Part shown: piece after piece, positions 1 to 7,976 of the stretch
Layout of the letters: each line of letters begins with the position of its first letter
Position numbering within the stretch: the stretch's first letter is position 1
Source: WJMT01 sp964611275
GTDB lineage: Bacteria > Acidobacteriota > Aminicenantia > Aminicenantales > Aminicenantaceae
Assembly (NCBI GenBank): GCA_964611275.1
Contig: CAZSZS010000214.1
Location: 1 to 20,274 of the forward strand
DNA length: 20,274 nucleotides
Direction: 5' to 3'
Notes under the pieces: generated by a model
What the model was told of the DNA's origin: nothing
Seen by the model: only the letters and a program-made list of their open reading frames with translations
The model's database searches: none
Translations under genes and position numbers: made by a program

Positions 1-42
1 GGGTTATGAGCCCGACGAGCTACCTGACTGCTCCACCCCGCG
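1..42 (-). tRNA. initiator tRNA-fMet (CAU), 5' part
   Basis: Read on the minus strand, this begins CGCGGGGTGGAGCAG and runs through the D arm to the anticodon arm GGGCTCATAACCC, where the window ends. The CAU anticodon sits on a stem of three consecutive G:C pairs, the mark of initiator tRNA. The 5' C is the residue left unpaired with position 72 in bacterial initiators. The sequence matches the Escherichia coli initiator tRNA almost base for base over this stretch. Only the 5' half is in the window; the variable loop, T arm and acceptor 3' strand lie beyond position 1. It is transcribed away from nuoJ. Confidence 0.95.
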
Positions 43-52
43 GCATCGGATA

Positions 53-82
53 ATTATAACACAGGAACCATTATTTTTTAAA
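53..82 (-). promoter_or_regulatory. probable promoter of the initiator tRNA
   Basis: The minus strand carries a perfect TATAAT (58 down to 53), ten bases before the tRNA 5' end. A weaker TTTAAA (82 down to 77) lies 18 bp upstream as a possible -35. The bases between the -10 and the mature tRNA include GC-rich CCGATGCCG, resembling the discriminators of stringently controlled stable-RNA promoters. The -10 is clear; the -35 is only a 4 of 6 match. Confidence 0.6.
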
Positions 83-117
83 GCATTTAATCAAATTATT
101 TTAAATGAAATATTTAC

Positions 118-147
118 TTGACATAAATAAACCCCAAAAAATATAAT
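118..147 (+). promoter_or_regulatory. consensus sigma70-type promoter for the nuoJKLMN unit
   Basis: A perfect TTGACA (118-123) and a perfect TATAAT (142-147) are separated by 18 bp, facing nuoJ. The expected transcription start is about 153-156, only 5-8 nt before the nuoJ ATG at 161. The transcript would be nearly leaderless, and no Shine-Dalgarno sequence fits in that space. The hexamers are seen directly; the start site is inferred. Confidence 0.75.
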
Positions 148-160
148 GGGAAACTAAAAA

Positions 161-658
161 ATGGCAGTTTTTCTCTTTGTGTTACTAAGCTTAACCTGCA
201 TAGGTTCCATTCTGGGGATGATCCTGTCTAAAAACCAGGCGTACAGCGCCCTTTATCTGATTCTTGCTTTTGTATGCACAGGCGGGCTCTTCGGTCTCAT
301 GAACGCACCTTTTATTGCCGTTGTCCAGATCATCATCTATGCGGGAGCCATTATGGTGCTGTTTATCTTTGTAATCATGATGATAGACATCCGTAAAGGT
401 TTATCCTCAGAGAGAAAAAAATGGATCCTCTACCCCTCACTGGGTATAGGCCTGGTTCTTATAATCGAACTCATCGTTATTTTGAACAACGCCCTTGGGC
501 CCTCAAAGGCCAGCGCTGTGGAATCCATAGGAAGTCCGAAGACGCTGGGCAAGATCCTTTTCACAAAATACCTGTATCCTTTTGAGATAACCTCGATTTT
601 AATTATTGCGGCTCTTGTCGGAGCACTTGTTCTGGTAAAAAAGAAGGAAGAGAAATGA
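161..658 (+). CDS. nuoJ: NADH-quinone oxidoreductase subunit J
   Basis: Small membrane subunit of respiratory complex I, part of the E-channel that links the quinone site to the antiporter-like subunits. The 165-residue product is hydrophobic with about five membrane segments. It carries the family motif YAGAIMVLFIFVIMM near residue 60 and ends in a lysine-rich cytoplasmic tail. Length and N-terminus are normal for NuoJ, so the ATG at 161 is credible even though only ACTAAAAA precedes it, with no ribosome binding site. It is the first gene of its unit because the upstream tRNA points the other way. Its stop overlaps the nuoK start as ATGA. Confidence 0.95.
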   Translation: MAVFLFVLLSLTCIGSILGMILSKNQAYSALYLILAFVCTGGLFGLMNAPFIAVVQIIIYAGAIMVLFIFVIMMIDIRKGLSSERKKWILYPSLGIGLVLIIELIVILNNALGPSKASAVESIGSPKTLGKILFTKYLYPFEITSILIIAALVGALVLVKKKEEK

Positions 659-957
659 TACCCACATATTATTTTCTGATACTAAGCGCTGTTCTTTTTG
701 TTATGGGAACTGTTGGATTTCTCATAAAAAAAGACCTGATCACCCAGTTCATGTGTGTGGAAGTCATGCTGAACGCTGCTAACCTGGCTTTTATTGCCTT
801 TGCCCGGTCAGCCTCTTCATTGGACGGTCAGATTATCGTATTTTTTATTATTACAGTGGCTGCGGCTGAAGCATCCGTAGGATTGGCCATAATACTGCTT
901 GTATACAGGCAAAAAAAATCCATAAAAACAGAAGATTCCAGTTTAATGAAAGGATAA
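655..957 (+). CDS. nuoK: NADH-quinone oxidoreductase subunit K
   Basis: Three-helix membrane subunit of complex I, homologous to MrpC, that carries essential buried glutamates for proton transfer. The 100-residue length is typical. Both family glutamates are visible: E36 in MCVEVMLNAANLAFIAFAR and E72 in VAAAEASVGLAIILL. The start overlaps the nuoJ stop by four bases, and an AAGGAAG ribosome binding site lies just upstream inside nuoJ. The stop is one base before the nuoL start. Confidence 0.97.
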   Translation: MIPTYYFLILSAVLFVMGTVGFLIKKDLITQFMCVEVMLNAANLAFIAFARSASSLDGQIIVFFIITVAAAEASVGLAIILLVYRQKKSIKTEDSSLMKG

Positions 958-958
958 A

Positions 959-2866
959 ATGAGAGAAATATTCTGGTTGATTCCGCTTATTCCAGCTGTC
1001 AGCACTCTCATCCTTGCTGTCTTCGGAGAAAAACTTCCCAAAAAATACATCTCCTTTCAAGCCTGCGGAGCGGTCTTTATTTCCTTTTTGATTTCCCTAT
1101 ACTCTCTTTTAGGACTTCTCAAGATATCCCCGGATGAATACCCTATTGTTAAAAACCTCTTCACCTGGATCCATTCAGGAAATTTTCAGGCAAACCTTTC
1201 CTTTCAGTTCGATCCTTTGACCGCTGTAATGGCTCTTGTTGTCACGGCTGTTGGGTTTTTGATCCATGTATATTCCATAGGATATATGGCTGAAGACAGA
1301 AGCTACAGCCGGTTCTTTACTCTTATGAACCTTTTTACTTTCTCCATGCTTGTCCTGGTCATGGCTTCCAATCTGGTTCTCATGTTCGTAGGATGGGAAG
1401 GAGTCGGATTCTGTTCTTATATGCTCATCGGGTTCTGGTTCGAAAAACACTCTGCGGCCAACGCAGGGAAAAAAGCTTTCATAGTCAACAGGATAGGAGA
1501 TGCCGGTTTCTTGATAGGAATGCTCTTTATTCTTATGTATGTCGGAAGTACTGAGTTTACAAACATAAATAATGCTGTAGCCAGCGGAACTCTTTCCCAC
1601 GGCTTAGTTACCCTGATCGCCATACTTCTTTTTGTGGGAGCCACCGGAAAATCAGCACAGATACCGCTTTATGTCTGGCTTCCCGACGCAATGGAAGGCC
1701 CTACTCCCGTGAGTGCGCTCATTCATGCAGCCACAATGGTCACAGCAGGTGTTTATATGGTAGCCCGGATGAATATCTTTTATACCACTTCAGAAACAGC
1801 CGGTTCCATCGTGGCCTTTATCGGCGCGGTCACTGCTGTTTATGCGGGAACCATGGCGCTCACGCAAAACGACATCAAACGGGTGCTGGCCTATTCTACC
1901 ATCTCTCAAATAGGCTATATGTTTATAGGCTGTGGAGTGGGGGCTTATGCTGCTGGAATATTCCACCTTTACACCCATGCGTTTTTTAAGAGCCTTCTGT
2001 TTCTTGCAGCCGGGAGTGTGATGCACGCTCTCTCGGGTGAACTGGATATGAGAAAGATGGGAGGACTGAAAAAGTACATGCCTTATACATACCCCACGTT
2101 TCTCATAGGCGCCATAGCCATAGCCGGAGTCCCCTTTCTATCAGGCTTTTTCTCAAAAGATGCTATACTGACCGCTGCCTTTGCACAAGGCCAGTATTTG
2201 GTGTGGGTCCTTGGTATTTTGGGAGCGGTTCTCACTGCATTCTATATGTTCAGGCTGATTTTTCTCACCTTTCACGGAAAAGAAAGGATAGAACCTGAGG
2301 TCAAAAAACACATTCATGAATCTCCTCCGGTCATGACGGTTCCGCTTTCACTGCTTGCTTTTTTCTCAGTCATAGCCGGATATATCGGGCTTCCGGTCGT
2401 GCTGGGCAAAAATGTCAACTGGTTCGATCGTTTTCTGGCGCCCATCATGCATAAGGGGCACGGGCATGAAGCCCATTTGGGTATCGGGACAGAATGGCTT
2501 TTGATCTTGATATCCGTTATCGTAGCGCTGACCGGAATTTTCATCGCTTATTTCTTTTACCTTAAAAAGCCTTCGGTTCCGCATACACTGGTGAGGCGTT
2601 TCCCGTTTCTCTACAAGCTTCTTTACAATAAATATTATGTCGATGAAGCCTATGATTATGTGTTCGTGAGACCGACCCTTAAAGGATCTGAATTCGTTTA
2701 TGATAAATTCGATCTTAATGTCATAGACGGGGCTGTGAACGGAGCGGCTTCGGGAACCGGATTTTTCGGGAAAGCGTTGAGTTTTGTTCAAACCGGTTTT
2801 ATCAAGGATTATGCTTTGGTGTTTTTACTGGGAGCTATCATTTTATTAGGATTGTTGATCTTTTAA
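959..2866 (+). CDS. nuoL: NADH-quinone oxidoreductase subunit L
   Basis: Largest antiporter-like, ion-pumping subunit of complex I, at the distal end of the membrane arm. The 635 residues include the characteristic LMFVGWEGVGFCSYMLIGFW with key glutamate E147, NRIGDAGF (D181), and K231 in GATGKSAQIPLYVWLPDAMEG. These are the conserved channel residues of the family. The C-terminal 100 residues fit the long lateral helix and final anchor. A histidine-rich loop (MHKGHGHEAHLG) precedes that helix. An AGGA ribosome binding site (951-954) lies four bases before the ATG. Translation is probably coupled to nuoK. Confidence 0.97.
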   Translation: MREIFWLIPLIPAVSTLILAVFGEKLPKKYISFQACGAVFISFLISLYSLLGLLKISPDEYPIVKNLFTWIHSGNFQANLSFQFDPLTAVMALVVTAVGFLIHVYSIGYMAEDRSYSRFFTLMNLFTFSMLVLVMASNLVLMFVGWEGVGFCSYMLIGFWFEKHSAANAGKKAFIVNRIGDAGFLIGMLFILMYVGSTEFTNINNAVASGTLSHGLVTLIAILLFVGATGKSAQIPLYVWLPDAMEGPTPVSALIHAATMVTAGVYMVARMNIFYTTSETAGSIVAFIGAVTAVYAGTMALTQNDIKRVLAYSTISQIGYMFIGCGVGAYAAGIFHLYTHAFFKSLLFLAAGSVMHALSGELDMRKMGGLKKYMPYTYPTFLIGAIAIAGVPFLSGFFSKDAILTAAFAQGQYLVWVLGILGAVLTAFYMFRLIFLTFHGKERIEPEVKKHIHESPPVMTVPLSLLAFFSVIAGYIGLPVVLGKNVNWFDRFLAPIMHKGHGHEAHLGIGTEWLLILISVIVALTGIFIAYFFYLKKPSVPHTLVRRFPFLYKLLYNKYYVDEAYDYVFVRPTLKGSEFVYDKFDLNVIDGAVNGAASGTGFFGKALSFVQTGFIKDYALVFLLGAIILLGLLIF

Positions 2867-2869
2867 ACC

Positions 2870-4462
2870 ATGAATATACCAATTTTATCTATCGTAACAT
2901 TCTTTCCGGCAGCGGGAGCTCTGCTGTTCATCTTCATTAACCGCAAACAGGAAAACCTCATCCGCTATACAGCTCTCTTTATAAGCATTATCAATTTCAT
3001 CCTATCCCTTTTTCTTTATTTTAACTTTAACGGGCAAACAGCTGAACCCCAGTTCGTTGAGAAAGCAGATTGGATCGGATATGGAATCAACTACCACGTA
3101 GGAATCGACGGGATCAGCCTTTTTCTGGTGCTTCTTACCACTTTTCTGATGCCCATTGTCATCCTGTCTTCCTGGAATTCGATCCAGAAAAAAGTCAAAG
3201 AATACCATATCTTCATGCTTCTTCTCGGAACCGGCATCATCGGAGTGTTTGTCTCCTTGAATCTCTTTCTTTTTTATGTCTTCTGGGAAGCCATGCTCAT
3301 TCCCATGTATTTTCTTATCGGTATCTGGGGAGGCAAAAGAAAGATCTATGCCACATTAAAATTTGTACTTTTCACGATGTTCGGCAGTCTGCTCATGCTG
3401 GTCGCTATCTTTACGCTCTATTCGATCTTTTTCAAAACGGCCGGAACCTATTCACTCAATATATTTGATTATTATCAGCTTGTCTTGAATCCGAACATTC
3501 AAATTTGGCTCTTTCTGGCTTTTGGGCTGGCCTTTGCCATAAAGGTTCCCATGTTTCCTTTCCATACATGGCTTCCTGATGCCCATGTGGAAGCCCCAAC
3601 AGCCGGTTCTGTTATCCTGGCAGGAGTTCTGCTTAAAATGGGCACCTATGGCTTTCTGAGATTTGCACTCCCTCTTTTTCCTGATGCGGCCAAAAAATTC
3701 ATCCCCTACCTTGCAGTGCTCAGCTTGATAGGGATCATCTATGGAGCGTTGATGGCCCTCATCCAAAAAGACGTGAAATCCCTTGTTGCTTATTCCAGTG
3801 TCAGCCATATGGGATTGATTATGCTGGCTGTGTTTGCATTGAATCTGGAATCACTGGAGGGGGCTGTCTATCAGATGATCAATCACGGGCTGAGCACAGG
3901 AGCCCTGTTTCTCTGCGTTGGGATTCTCTATGAAAGGGCCCACACCCGTCTGATCAAAAACTATGGGGGCGTCAGCCGCCAGATGCCTGTTTTTGCCGCG
4001 TTTTTTCTTATATGCATGCTTTCATCCGTAGGGCTTCCGGGTTTAAACGGGTTTGTGGGAGAGATCCTGTGCCTCTTCGGGATTTTTCAATCCAGTAAAC
4101 TGCTGGCTATTCTTGGTGTCTCCACCATCATCTTGGCTGCTGCTTATCTGCTCTGGATGTACCAGAGGGTCATGCAGGGTCCGCTGGAAAACAAGAAAAT
4201 CCTCAATTTCAAAGACCTGTCTCTAAGAGAAATCGGATTTTTGGTCCCTATCATCTTTTTTATGTTTTTTATGGGGATTTTCCCCAAACCTTTTCTGAGA
4301 AAAATGGATGCCTCTGTCGAGCATCTTTTAAACCAGGTCCATAGAGCGGAAACCTATGTGGTTGACAAAGAGGCTGAAAGAAAACCCTCTTTGGATATTT
4401 CTGAAATAGATATGAACCATAACACAAAAGAAAACATAACTGAGACAGAAGAAAATGAATAA
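2870..4462 (+). CDS. nuoM: NADH-quinone oxidoreductase subunit M
   Basis: Second antiporter-like, ion-pumping subunit of complex I. The 530-residue protein has about 14 membrane segments. Visible family residues are E140 in YVFWEAMLIPMYFLIG, K225 in FAIKVPMFPFHTWLPDAHVEAPT and K256 in AGVLLKMGTYGF. The last 45 or so residues are a hydrophilic, acidic extension rich in E, N and T that is not part of the membrane core. The start is three bases after the nuoL stop. The nearest AGGA is 18 nt upstream, so initiation probably relies on coupling. The 3' end overlaps nuoN by 8 nt. Confidence 0.96.
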   Translation: MNIPILSIVTFFPAAGALLFIFINRKQENLIRYTALFISIINFILSLFLYFNFNGQTAEPQFVEKADWIGYGINYHVGIDGISLFLVLLTTFLMPIVILSSWNSIQKKVKEYHIFMLLLGTGIIGVFVSLNLFLFYVFWEAMLIPMYFLIGIWGGKRKIYATLKFVLFTMFGSLLMLVAIFTLYSIFFKTAGTYSLNIFDYYQLVLNPNIQIWLFLAFGLAFAIKVPMFPFHTWLPDAHVEAPTAGSVILAGVLLKMGTYGFLRFALPLFPDAAKKFIPYLAVLSLIGIIYGALMALIQKDVKSLVAYSSVSHMGLIMLAVFALNLESLEGAVYQMINHGLSTGALFLCVGILYERAHTRLIKNYGGVSRQMPVFAAFFLICMLSSVGLPGLNGFVGEILCLFGIFQSSKLLAILGVSTIILAAAYLLWMYQRVMQGPLENKKILNFKDLSLREIGFLVPIIFFMFFMGIFPKPFLRKMDASVEHLLNQVHRAETYVVDKEAERKPSLDISEIDMNHNTKENITETEENE

Positions 4463-5888
4463 CATTTTGACATTGCTGCCGATCCTTTTTGTTTTGACAG
4501 GGTCTGTCCTGGTGCTTTTATTAGAGGTCTTCATAAAAAGGGAAAAAAAGGAATACCTTGGCTTTATTTCCATTATCTTTCTTTTATTAAGCGGTATATC
4601 CTGTGTTCTCTTCTGGAACAAGGGGCTTTCTTATTTTAACGGAAGGCTCTCTCTGGACAGGCTGGCTCTTCTTTTAACACTGCTCTTTATAATAGGAACG
4701 GCTCTCATCATTCTTATCTCAATGAAATATCTGTCACTCCAGGATACAAATCATGGAGAGTACTATTCCCTCCTCCTTTTTGCGCTCATTGGAATTCTCA
4801 TCATGGTCTCCTCCACTGACCTTATCATCATCTTCCTTGGTCTCGAGGTTCTATCCATGTCCAGTTATGCCCTGGCAGGATTTAAACGAAGCGATGAAAA
4901 ATCCGGGGAAGCCGCATTAAAATACTTTCTTTTAGGAAGCTTTGCTTCAGCATTCCTGGTGTACGGTATCGCCCTCCTTTACGGAGCATCACGGTCAACA
5001 GACATCTTTTCCATTATCGACTATATCCAATCTGATTCCACTCAGAGCATCCTTGTCATCTCAGGACTGGGCATGCTTATCATAGGTTTTGGATTCAAAA
5101 TCGCTATGGTGCCTTTTCATATGTGGACCCCTGATGTTTATGAAGGTTCACCTACTCCGGTAACCGCTTTTTTCTCAGTCTGCCCCAAGGCAGCGGGCTT
5201 TGTGGTCCTGATCAGATTGTTCGGCCCTTATTTCAGGCAAATCACTGACACAAAGAATATATTTGTCGTTCTCTGGATTCTATCCGTGCTCACCATGGTC
5301 GCGGGAAATCTCTTGGCGCTCCGGCAAAAAAACATAAAAAGAATACTCGCTTATTCAAGCATTGCCCACGCGGGCTATATAATGATCGCTCTTTGTGCAC
5401 GGAGCTACTACAGTCTGGTTTTCTACTTAACCGTATATTTTTTCATGAATATCGGAGCCTTCTCAGCTGTTATTGCTTTAGGCAAAAAAGACAAAGAATA
5501 TCTGGAACTCGATGATTATGCGGGAATAGGCTTCCGTTACCCCTGGCTCGGGGCGACCCTATCCGTATTTCTTTTATCCCTTGCTGGATTCCCTCCTACC
5601 GGAGGCTTTTTAGCAAAATTTTATGTCTTTTCAGAAGCCGTACACAAAGGATTGACTCCTCTCGTAATCATTGGAGTCCTGGCAAGCCTTATCTCCGTTT
5701 TTTATTATTTAAGGATCATCGTCTATATGTATATGCGTGAACCTTCCTACACATTCAAGATATACGAGAACAACCCCGCTTTATTTCTGGCCCTTTTTAT
5801 CTGTTTATACGGAGTCATCCAGTTAGGCCTTTTCCCGGGAAATGTGCTTCTGTTCATTAAACAGGCGGTCGCTTCCCTCCCCTTTTAG
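4455..5888 (+). CDS. nuoN: NADH-quinone oxidoreductase subunit N
   Basis: Third antiporter-like subunit of complex I, next to NuoK. The 477 residues show E131 in IIFLGLEVLSMSSYALAG, K215 in GFGFKIAMVPFHMWTPDVYEG and K245 in SVCPKAAGF, all expected channel residues. An AGAAG ribosome binding site is present inside the nuoM tail. It is the last gene of the unit and is followed by a repeat-bearing spacer. No nuoA-I gene is in the window, so the catalytic and quinone-binding parts of the complex must be elsewhere or use another electron-input module. Confidence 0.96.
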   Translation: MNNILTLLPILFVLTGSVLVLLLEVFIKREKKEYLGFISIIFLLLSGISCVLFWNKGLSYFNGRLSLDRLALLLTLLFIIGTALIILISMKYLSLQDTNHGEYYSLLLFALIGILIMVSSTDLIIIFLGLEVLSMSSYALAGFKRSDEKSGEAALKYFLLGSFASAFLVYGIALLYGASRSTDIFSIIDYIQSDSTQSILVISGLGMLIIGFGFKIAMVPFHMWTPDVYEGSPTPVTAFFSVCPKAAGFVVLIRLFGPYFRQITDTKNIFVVLWILSVLTMVAGNLLALRQKNIKRILAYSSIAHAGYIMIALCARSYYSLVFYLTVYFFMNIGAFSAVIALGKKDKEYLELDDYAGIGFRYPWLGATLSVFLLSLAGFPPTGGFLAKFYVFSEAVHKGLTPLVIIGVLASLISVFYYLRIIVYMYMREPSYTFKIYENNPALFLALFICLYGVIQLGLFPGNVLLFIKQAVASLPF

Positions 5889-5915
5889 CCAATCTTTTTT
5901 TAGATTACAATCCTG

Positions 5916-6098
5916 GTTATTCACGAGCCGAGATTGCTGTGTCATTGCGAACGACCGTTAGGGAGTGCGGCAATCCGATGACCTTTTATAAATCAAATCT
6001 CGTTGCGAGTGAAACGAGCAATCCCAAAGTGCTTCGTTAATGGATGAGATTGCTTCATCACTCCGTGATTCGCAATGACATTTAATAAAATGAATAAC
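5916..6098. repeat. palindromic interspersed repeat (MITE/REP-like)
   Basis: The spacer between nuoN and rnpB carries nested inverted repeats. GTTATTCA (5916-5923) is mirrored by TGAATAAC (6091-6098). TGTCATTGCGAA (5940-5951) is perfectly mirrored by TTCGCAATGACA (6069-6080). Inside are related modules of the form TTGCGA...GCAATC, at about 5945-5976 and 6002-6024 in direct orientation, and at 6047-6078 inverted. There is no coding capacity. The structure resembles non-autonomous palindromic repeats. Lying after nuoN and rnpB, which converge on it, it might also end transcription from both sides. The rest of the spacer (5889-6106) shows only a weak five-pair stem around a T run. Confidence 0.75.
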
Positions 6099-6106
6099 TA
6101 GAATTA

Positions 6107-6464
6107 GGACTGGAGTGGGTCGTAAGCCGAATTCTGTCCCCGCTGTTTGATGCGGGTGGTGGTTATTTATCTGACCCAGTGATTACTCAAAGGGTTAAGC
6201 GGTCTACCCGCCCCCTGAGACGGACCATCTCATCAGGGCCGATTTGGCCTTGCTCCGGATGGGGTTTGCCGTGCCGCCGGTGTCACCACCGGTGCGGTGA
6301 GCTCTTGCCTCACCTTTTCACCCTTACCCCGAAGGGCGGTGTTTTTTCTGTGGCACTTTCCTCCGGTCACCCGGAGTCGCTGTTAGCGACCATCCTGTCC
6401 TGTGGAGTTCGGACTTTCCTCCCCTTCTTTGTGAGAAGGAGCAACCACCTCGCCCACTCCAGTC
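6107..6464 (-). ncRNA. rnpB: RNase P RNA, bacterial type A
   Basis: Catalytic RNA that matures tRNA 5' ends. On the minus strand a 12-bp P1 helix is formed by GACTGGAGTGGG at the 5' end and CCCACTCCAGTC at the 3' end. The conserved 5' core GAGGAAAGTCCG is at 6421-6410, and the 3' core ACAGAATTCGGCTTACGACC is at 6137-6118. The length of about 358 nt fits type A. The first 82 nt overlap the coding end of the upstream response regulator on the same strand. I see no convincing promoter right upstream, so it may be processed from a longer transcript. Ends are inferred from P1. Confidence 0.96.
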
Positions 6465-7834
6465 TTTATTTGTATTCCATACTGTTCCAATTTTTTATAT
6501 AAATTACTCCTCGGTGTATCTATCCTTCGTGCTGTCTGGGAAATGTTCCATTCATTTTCCTCTAGTTTGTTGAGTATGAATTCCTTCTCTGCCAGTTCTC
6601 TAAAATCCTTAAGGGTTTTGACTTTGTTCCTGTCAGGCAAACATATTTTCACGTCTCCTCGTATATGTTCGGGCAGTTGATCTTTATCTATTATATCGCT
6701 TTCTGTCATTATGATAAGCCTCTCCACAACATTTTTCAGCTCTCTAACATTCCCTTTCCAGGGATATTTTTTCATTTTCTCTATGGCGTCTTCAGTGAAT
6801 TTTTTCAATTTGAAATTGTTTTCATCGGAATAGATCTTGCAGAAATAATCTATGAGCAATGGTATGTCATCCTTTTTTTCTCTCAGAGGAGGAGAATGAA
6901 GAGGAACGACATTGAGACGGAAGTACAGATCCTCTCTAAAGCTTCCGTCTTTAATTTCTTTCTTTATATCTTTATTCGTGGCAGCAATGATTCTGACATC
7001 AACTTTTTCTACCTTATTGGACCCGACTTTCTGCACCTCTCCTTCTTCAAGAACCCGAAGCACTTTGGCCTGAGTTTTTAAACTCATATCAGCGACTTCA
7101 TCCAGAAATATAGTCCCCCTGTCTGCCATTTCAAATTTTCCCTGCTTCTTCTCGGTTGCCCCTGTGAAGGCTCCTTTTAAGTGCCCGAAAAGCTCACTCT
7201 CTATCAGCTCCTCCGGAATAGCCGCGCAATTGACCTGGATGAATTCTTCATCTTTTCTCCGGCTTTTTTCATGGATGGCTCTTGCGATCAATTCTTTTCC
7301 GGTACCGCTCTCTCCATAAATGATGACAGTCGCATTCGTAGGCGCTGTTTTCAGTATTTCCTCCCAGAGCTTGGACATCAAGGGGTGCTGACCCACTAAC
7401 CTATACTGCTTTTCAGCTTTTTTACTTAAATCTTTGTATTTTCTCAGCAGTTTTTTTTGGCTTAAAGCGTTTCTCACACCCAGAAGAACACGCTCCCTGT
7501 GGAGAGGCTTTTCAAAAAAATCAAAAGCCCCCAGTTTTGTGGCTTCCACGGCTGTTTGAATGGTTCCGTGTCCGGATATCATTATGACCTCAGGTGAATA
7601 AGGCCTTCTTTTAAGGTCCTTAAGTATCTCCAATCCATCTCTATCAGGAAGTTTTATATCAAGAAGGATGAGGTCCAATCCAACAGTCTCGTCAATGATT
7701 CCATACGCCTCCTCTGCATTGGAAGCCTGAAGAAATGTGTATCCTTCATATTCGAATATCATTTTTAAGGATTTGCGTATGTATTCTTCATCATCCACAA
7801 CAAGAATTTTTTCTCTTTTTTTCTTTTTACTCAT
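6383..7834 (-). CDS. sigma54-dependent response regulator, NtrC/NtrX type
   Basis: Two-component transcription activator for sigma54 RNA polymerase. Residues 8-122 are a receiver domain with acidic pocket D14/D15, phosphoacceptor D59 and K109. Residues about 145-375 are an AAA+ domain with Walker A GESGTGK (174-180), the sigma54-contact loop GAFTGA (221-226), Walker B FLDE (243-246) and arginine-finger region FREDLYFRL (299-307). A Fis-type helix-turn-helix lies at about 412-452. The family normally ends soon after LYKKLEQYGI. Here about 27 further residues (457-483) are encoded by rnpB sequence. No sensor kinase is adjacent, so partner and targets are unknown. The ribosome binding site is weak (AGG about 9 nt upstream). 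Confidence 0.93.
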   Translation of the reverse strand: MSKKKKREKILVVDDEEYIRKSLKMIFEYEGYTFLQASNAEEAYGIIDETVGLDLILLDIKLPDRDGLEILKDLKRRPYSPEVIMISGHGTIQTAVEATKLGAFDFFEKPLHRERVLLGVRNALSQKKLLRKYKDLSKKAEKQYRLVGQHPLMSKLWEEILKTAPTNATVIIYGESGTGKELIARAIHEKSRRKDEEFIQVNCAAIPEELIESELFGHLKGAFTGATEKKQGKFEMADRGTIFLDEVADMSLKTQAKVLRVLEEGEVQKVGSNKVEKVDVRIIAATNKDIKKEIKDGSFREDLYFRLNVVPLHSPPLREKKDDIPLLIDYFCKIYSDENNFKLKKFTEDAIEKMKKYPWKGNVRELKNVVERLIIMTESDIIDKDQLPEHIRGDVKICLPDRNKVKTLKDFRELAEKEFILNKLEENEWNISQTARRIDTPRSNLYKKLEQYGIQIKTGVGEVVAPSHKEGEESPNSTGQDGR

Positions 7835-7835
7835 T

Positions 7836-7861
7836 TGCTTGACCTATTCATAAAAAATATC
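7836..7861. repeat. 26-bp direct repeat, copy 1
   Basis: A 26-bp sequence beginning TGCTTGACCTATTC recurs exactly at 8095-8120 in the same orientation. This copy lies directly upstream of the response regulator ATG and includes the last codons and stop of the small ORF at 7844-7936. The two copies bracket 233 bp. That is too long for an ordinary target-site duplication, so the origin is unclear. Confidence 0.9.
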
Positions 7862-7936
7862 GATAACTCCATTATTATTTTCATCCTGACGAAATTCAAA
7901 TCTTTTTATACACCATGAACAATCAACATCACTCAT
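7844..7936 (-). pseudogene. small ORF or 3' gene remnant upstream of the response regulator
   Basis: From an ATG at 7936, a 30-residue peptide ends 9 nt before the response regulator start. It contains CSWC and an acidic loop DENNNGVID resembling the calcium-binding loops of EF-hand or dockerin proteins. The open frame continues upstream with plausible protein sequence (DCKFINKDK) to about 7980, then enters a structured repeat. It therefore reads like the tail of a truncated gene as much as a true short gene. No ribosome binding site is convincing. I do not recognise a family. Confidence 0.35.
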
Positions 7937-7976
7937 TTTATCTTTATTTATAAATTTACAATCTATGTTTTTTACA

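Noticed and set aside
5889..5910. AATCT-T6-AGATT as a rho-independent terminator of the nuo unit
   Set aside because: The stem is only five AT-rich pairs, with the T run in the loop rather than after the stem.
6179..6502. 107-codon plus-strand open frame
   Set aside because: It is the antisense of rnpB and the regulator 3' end. RNA core motifs explain the sequence fully.
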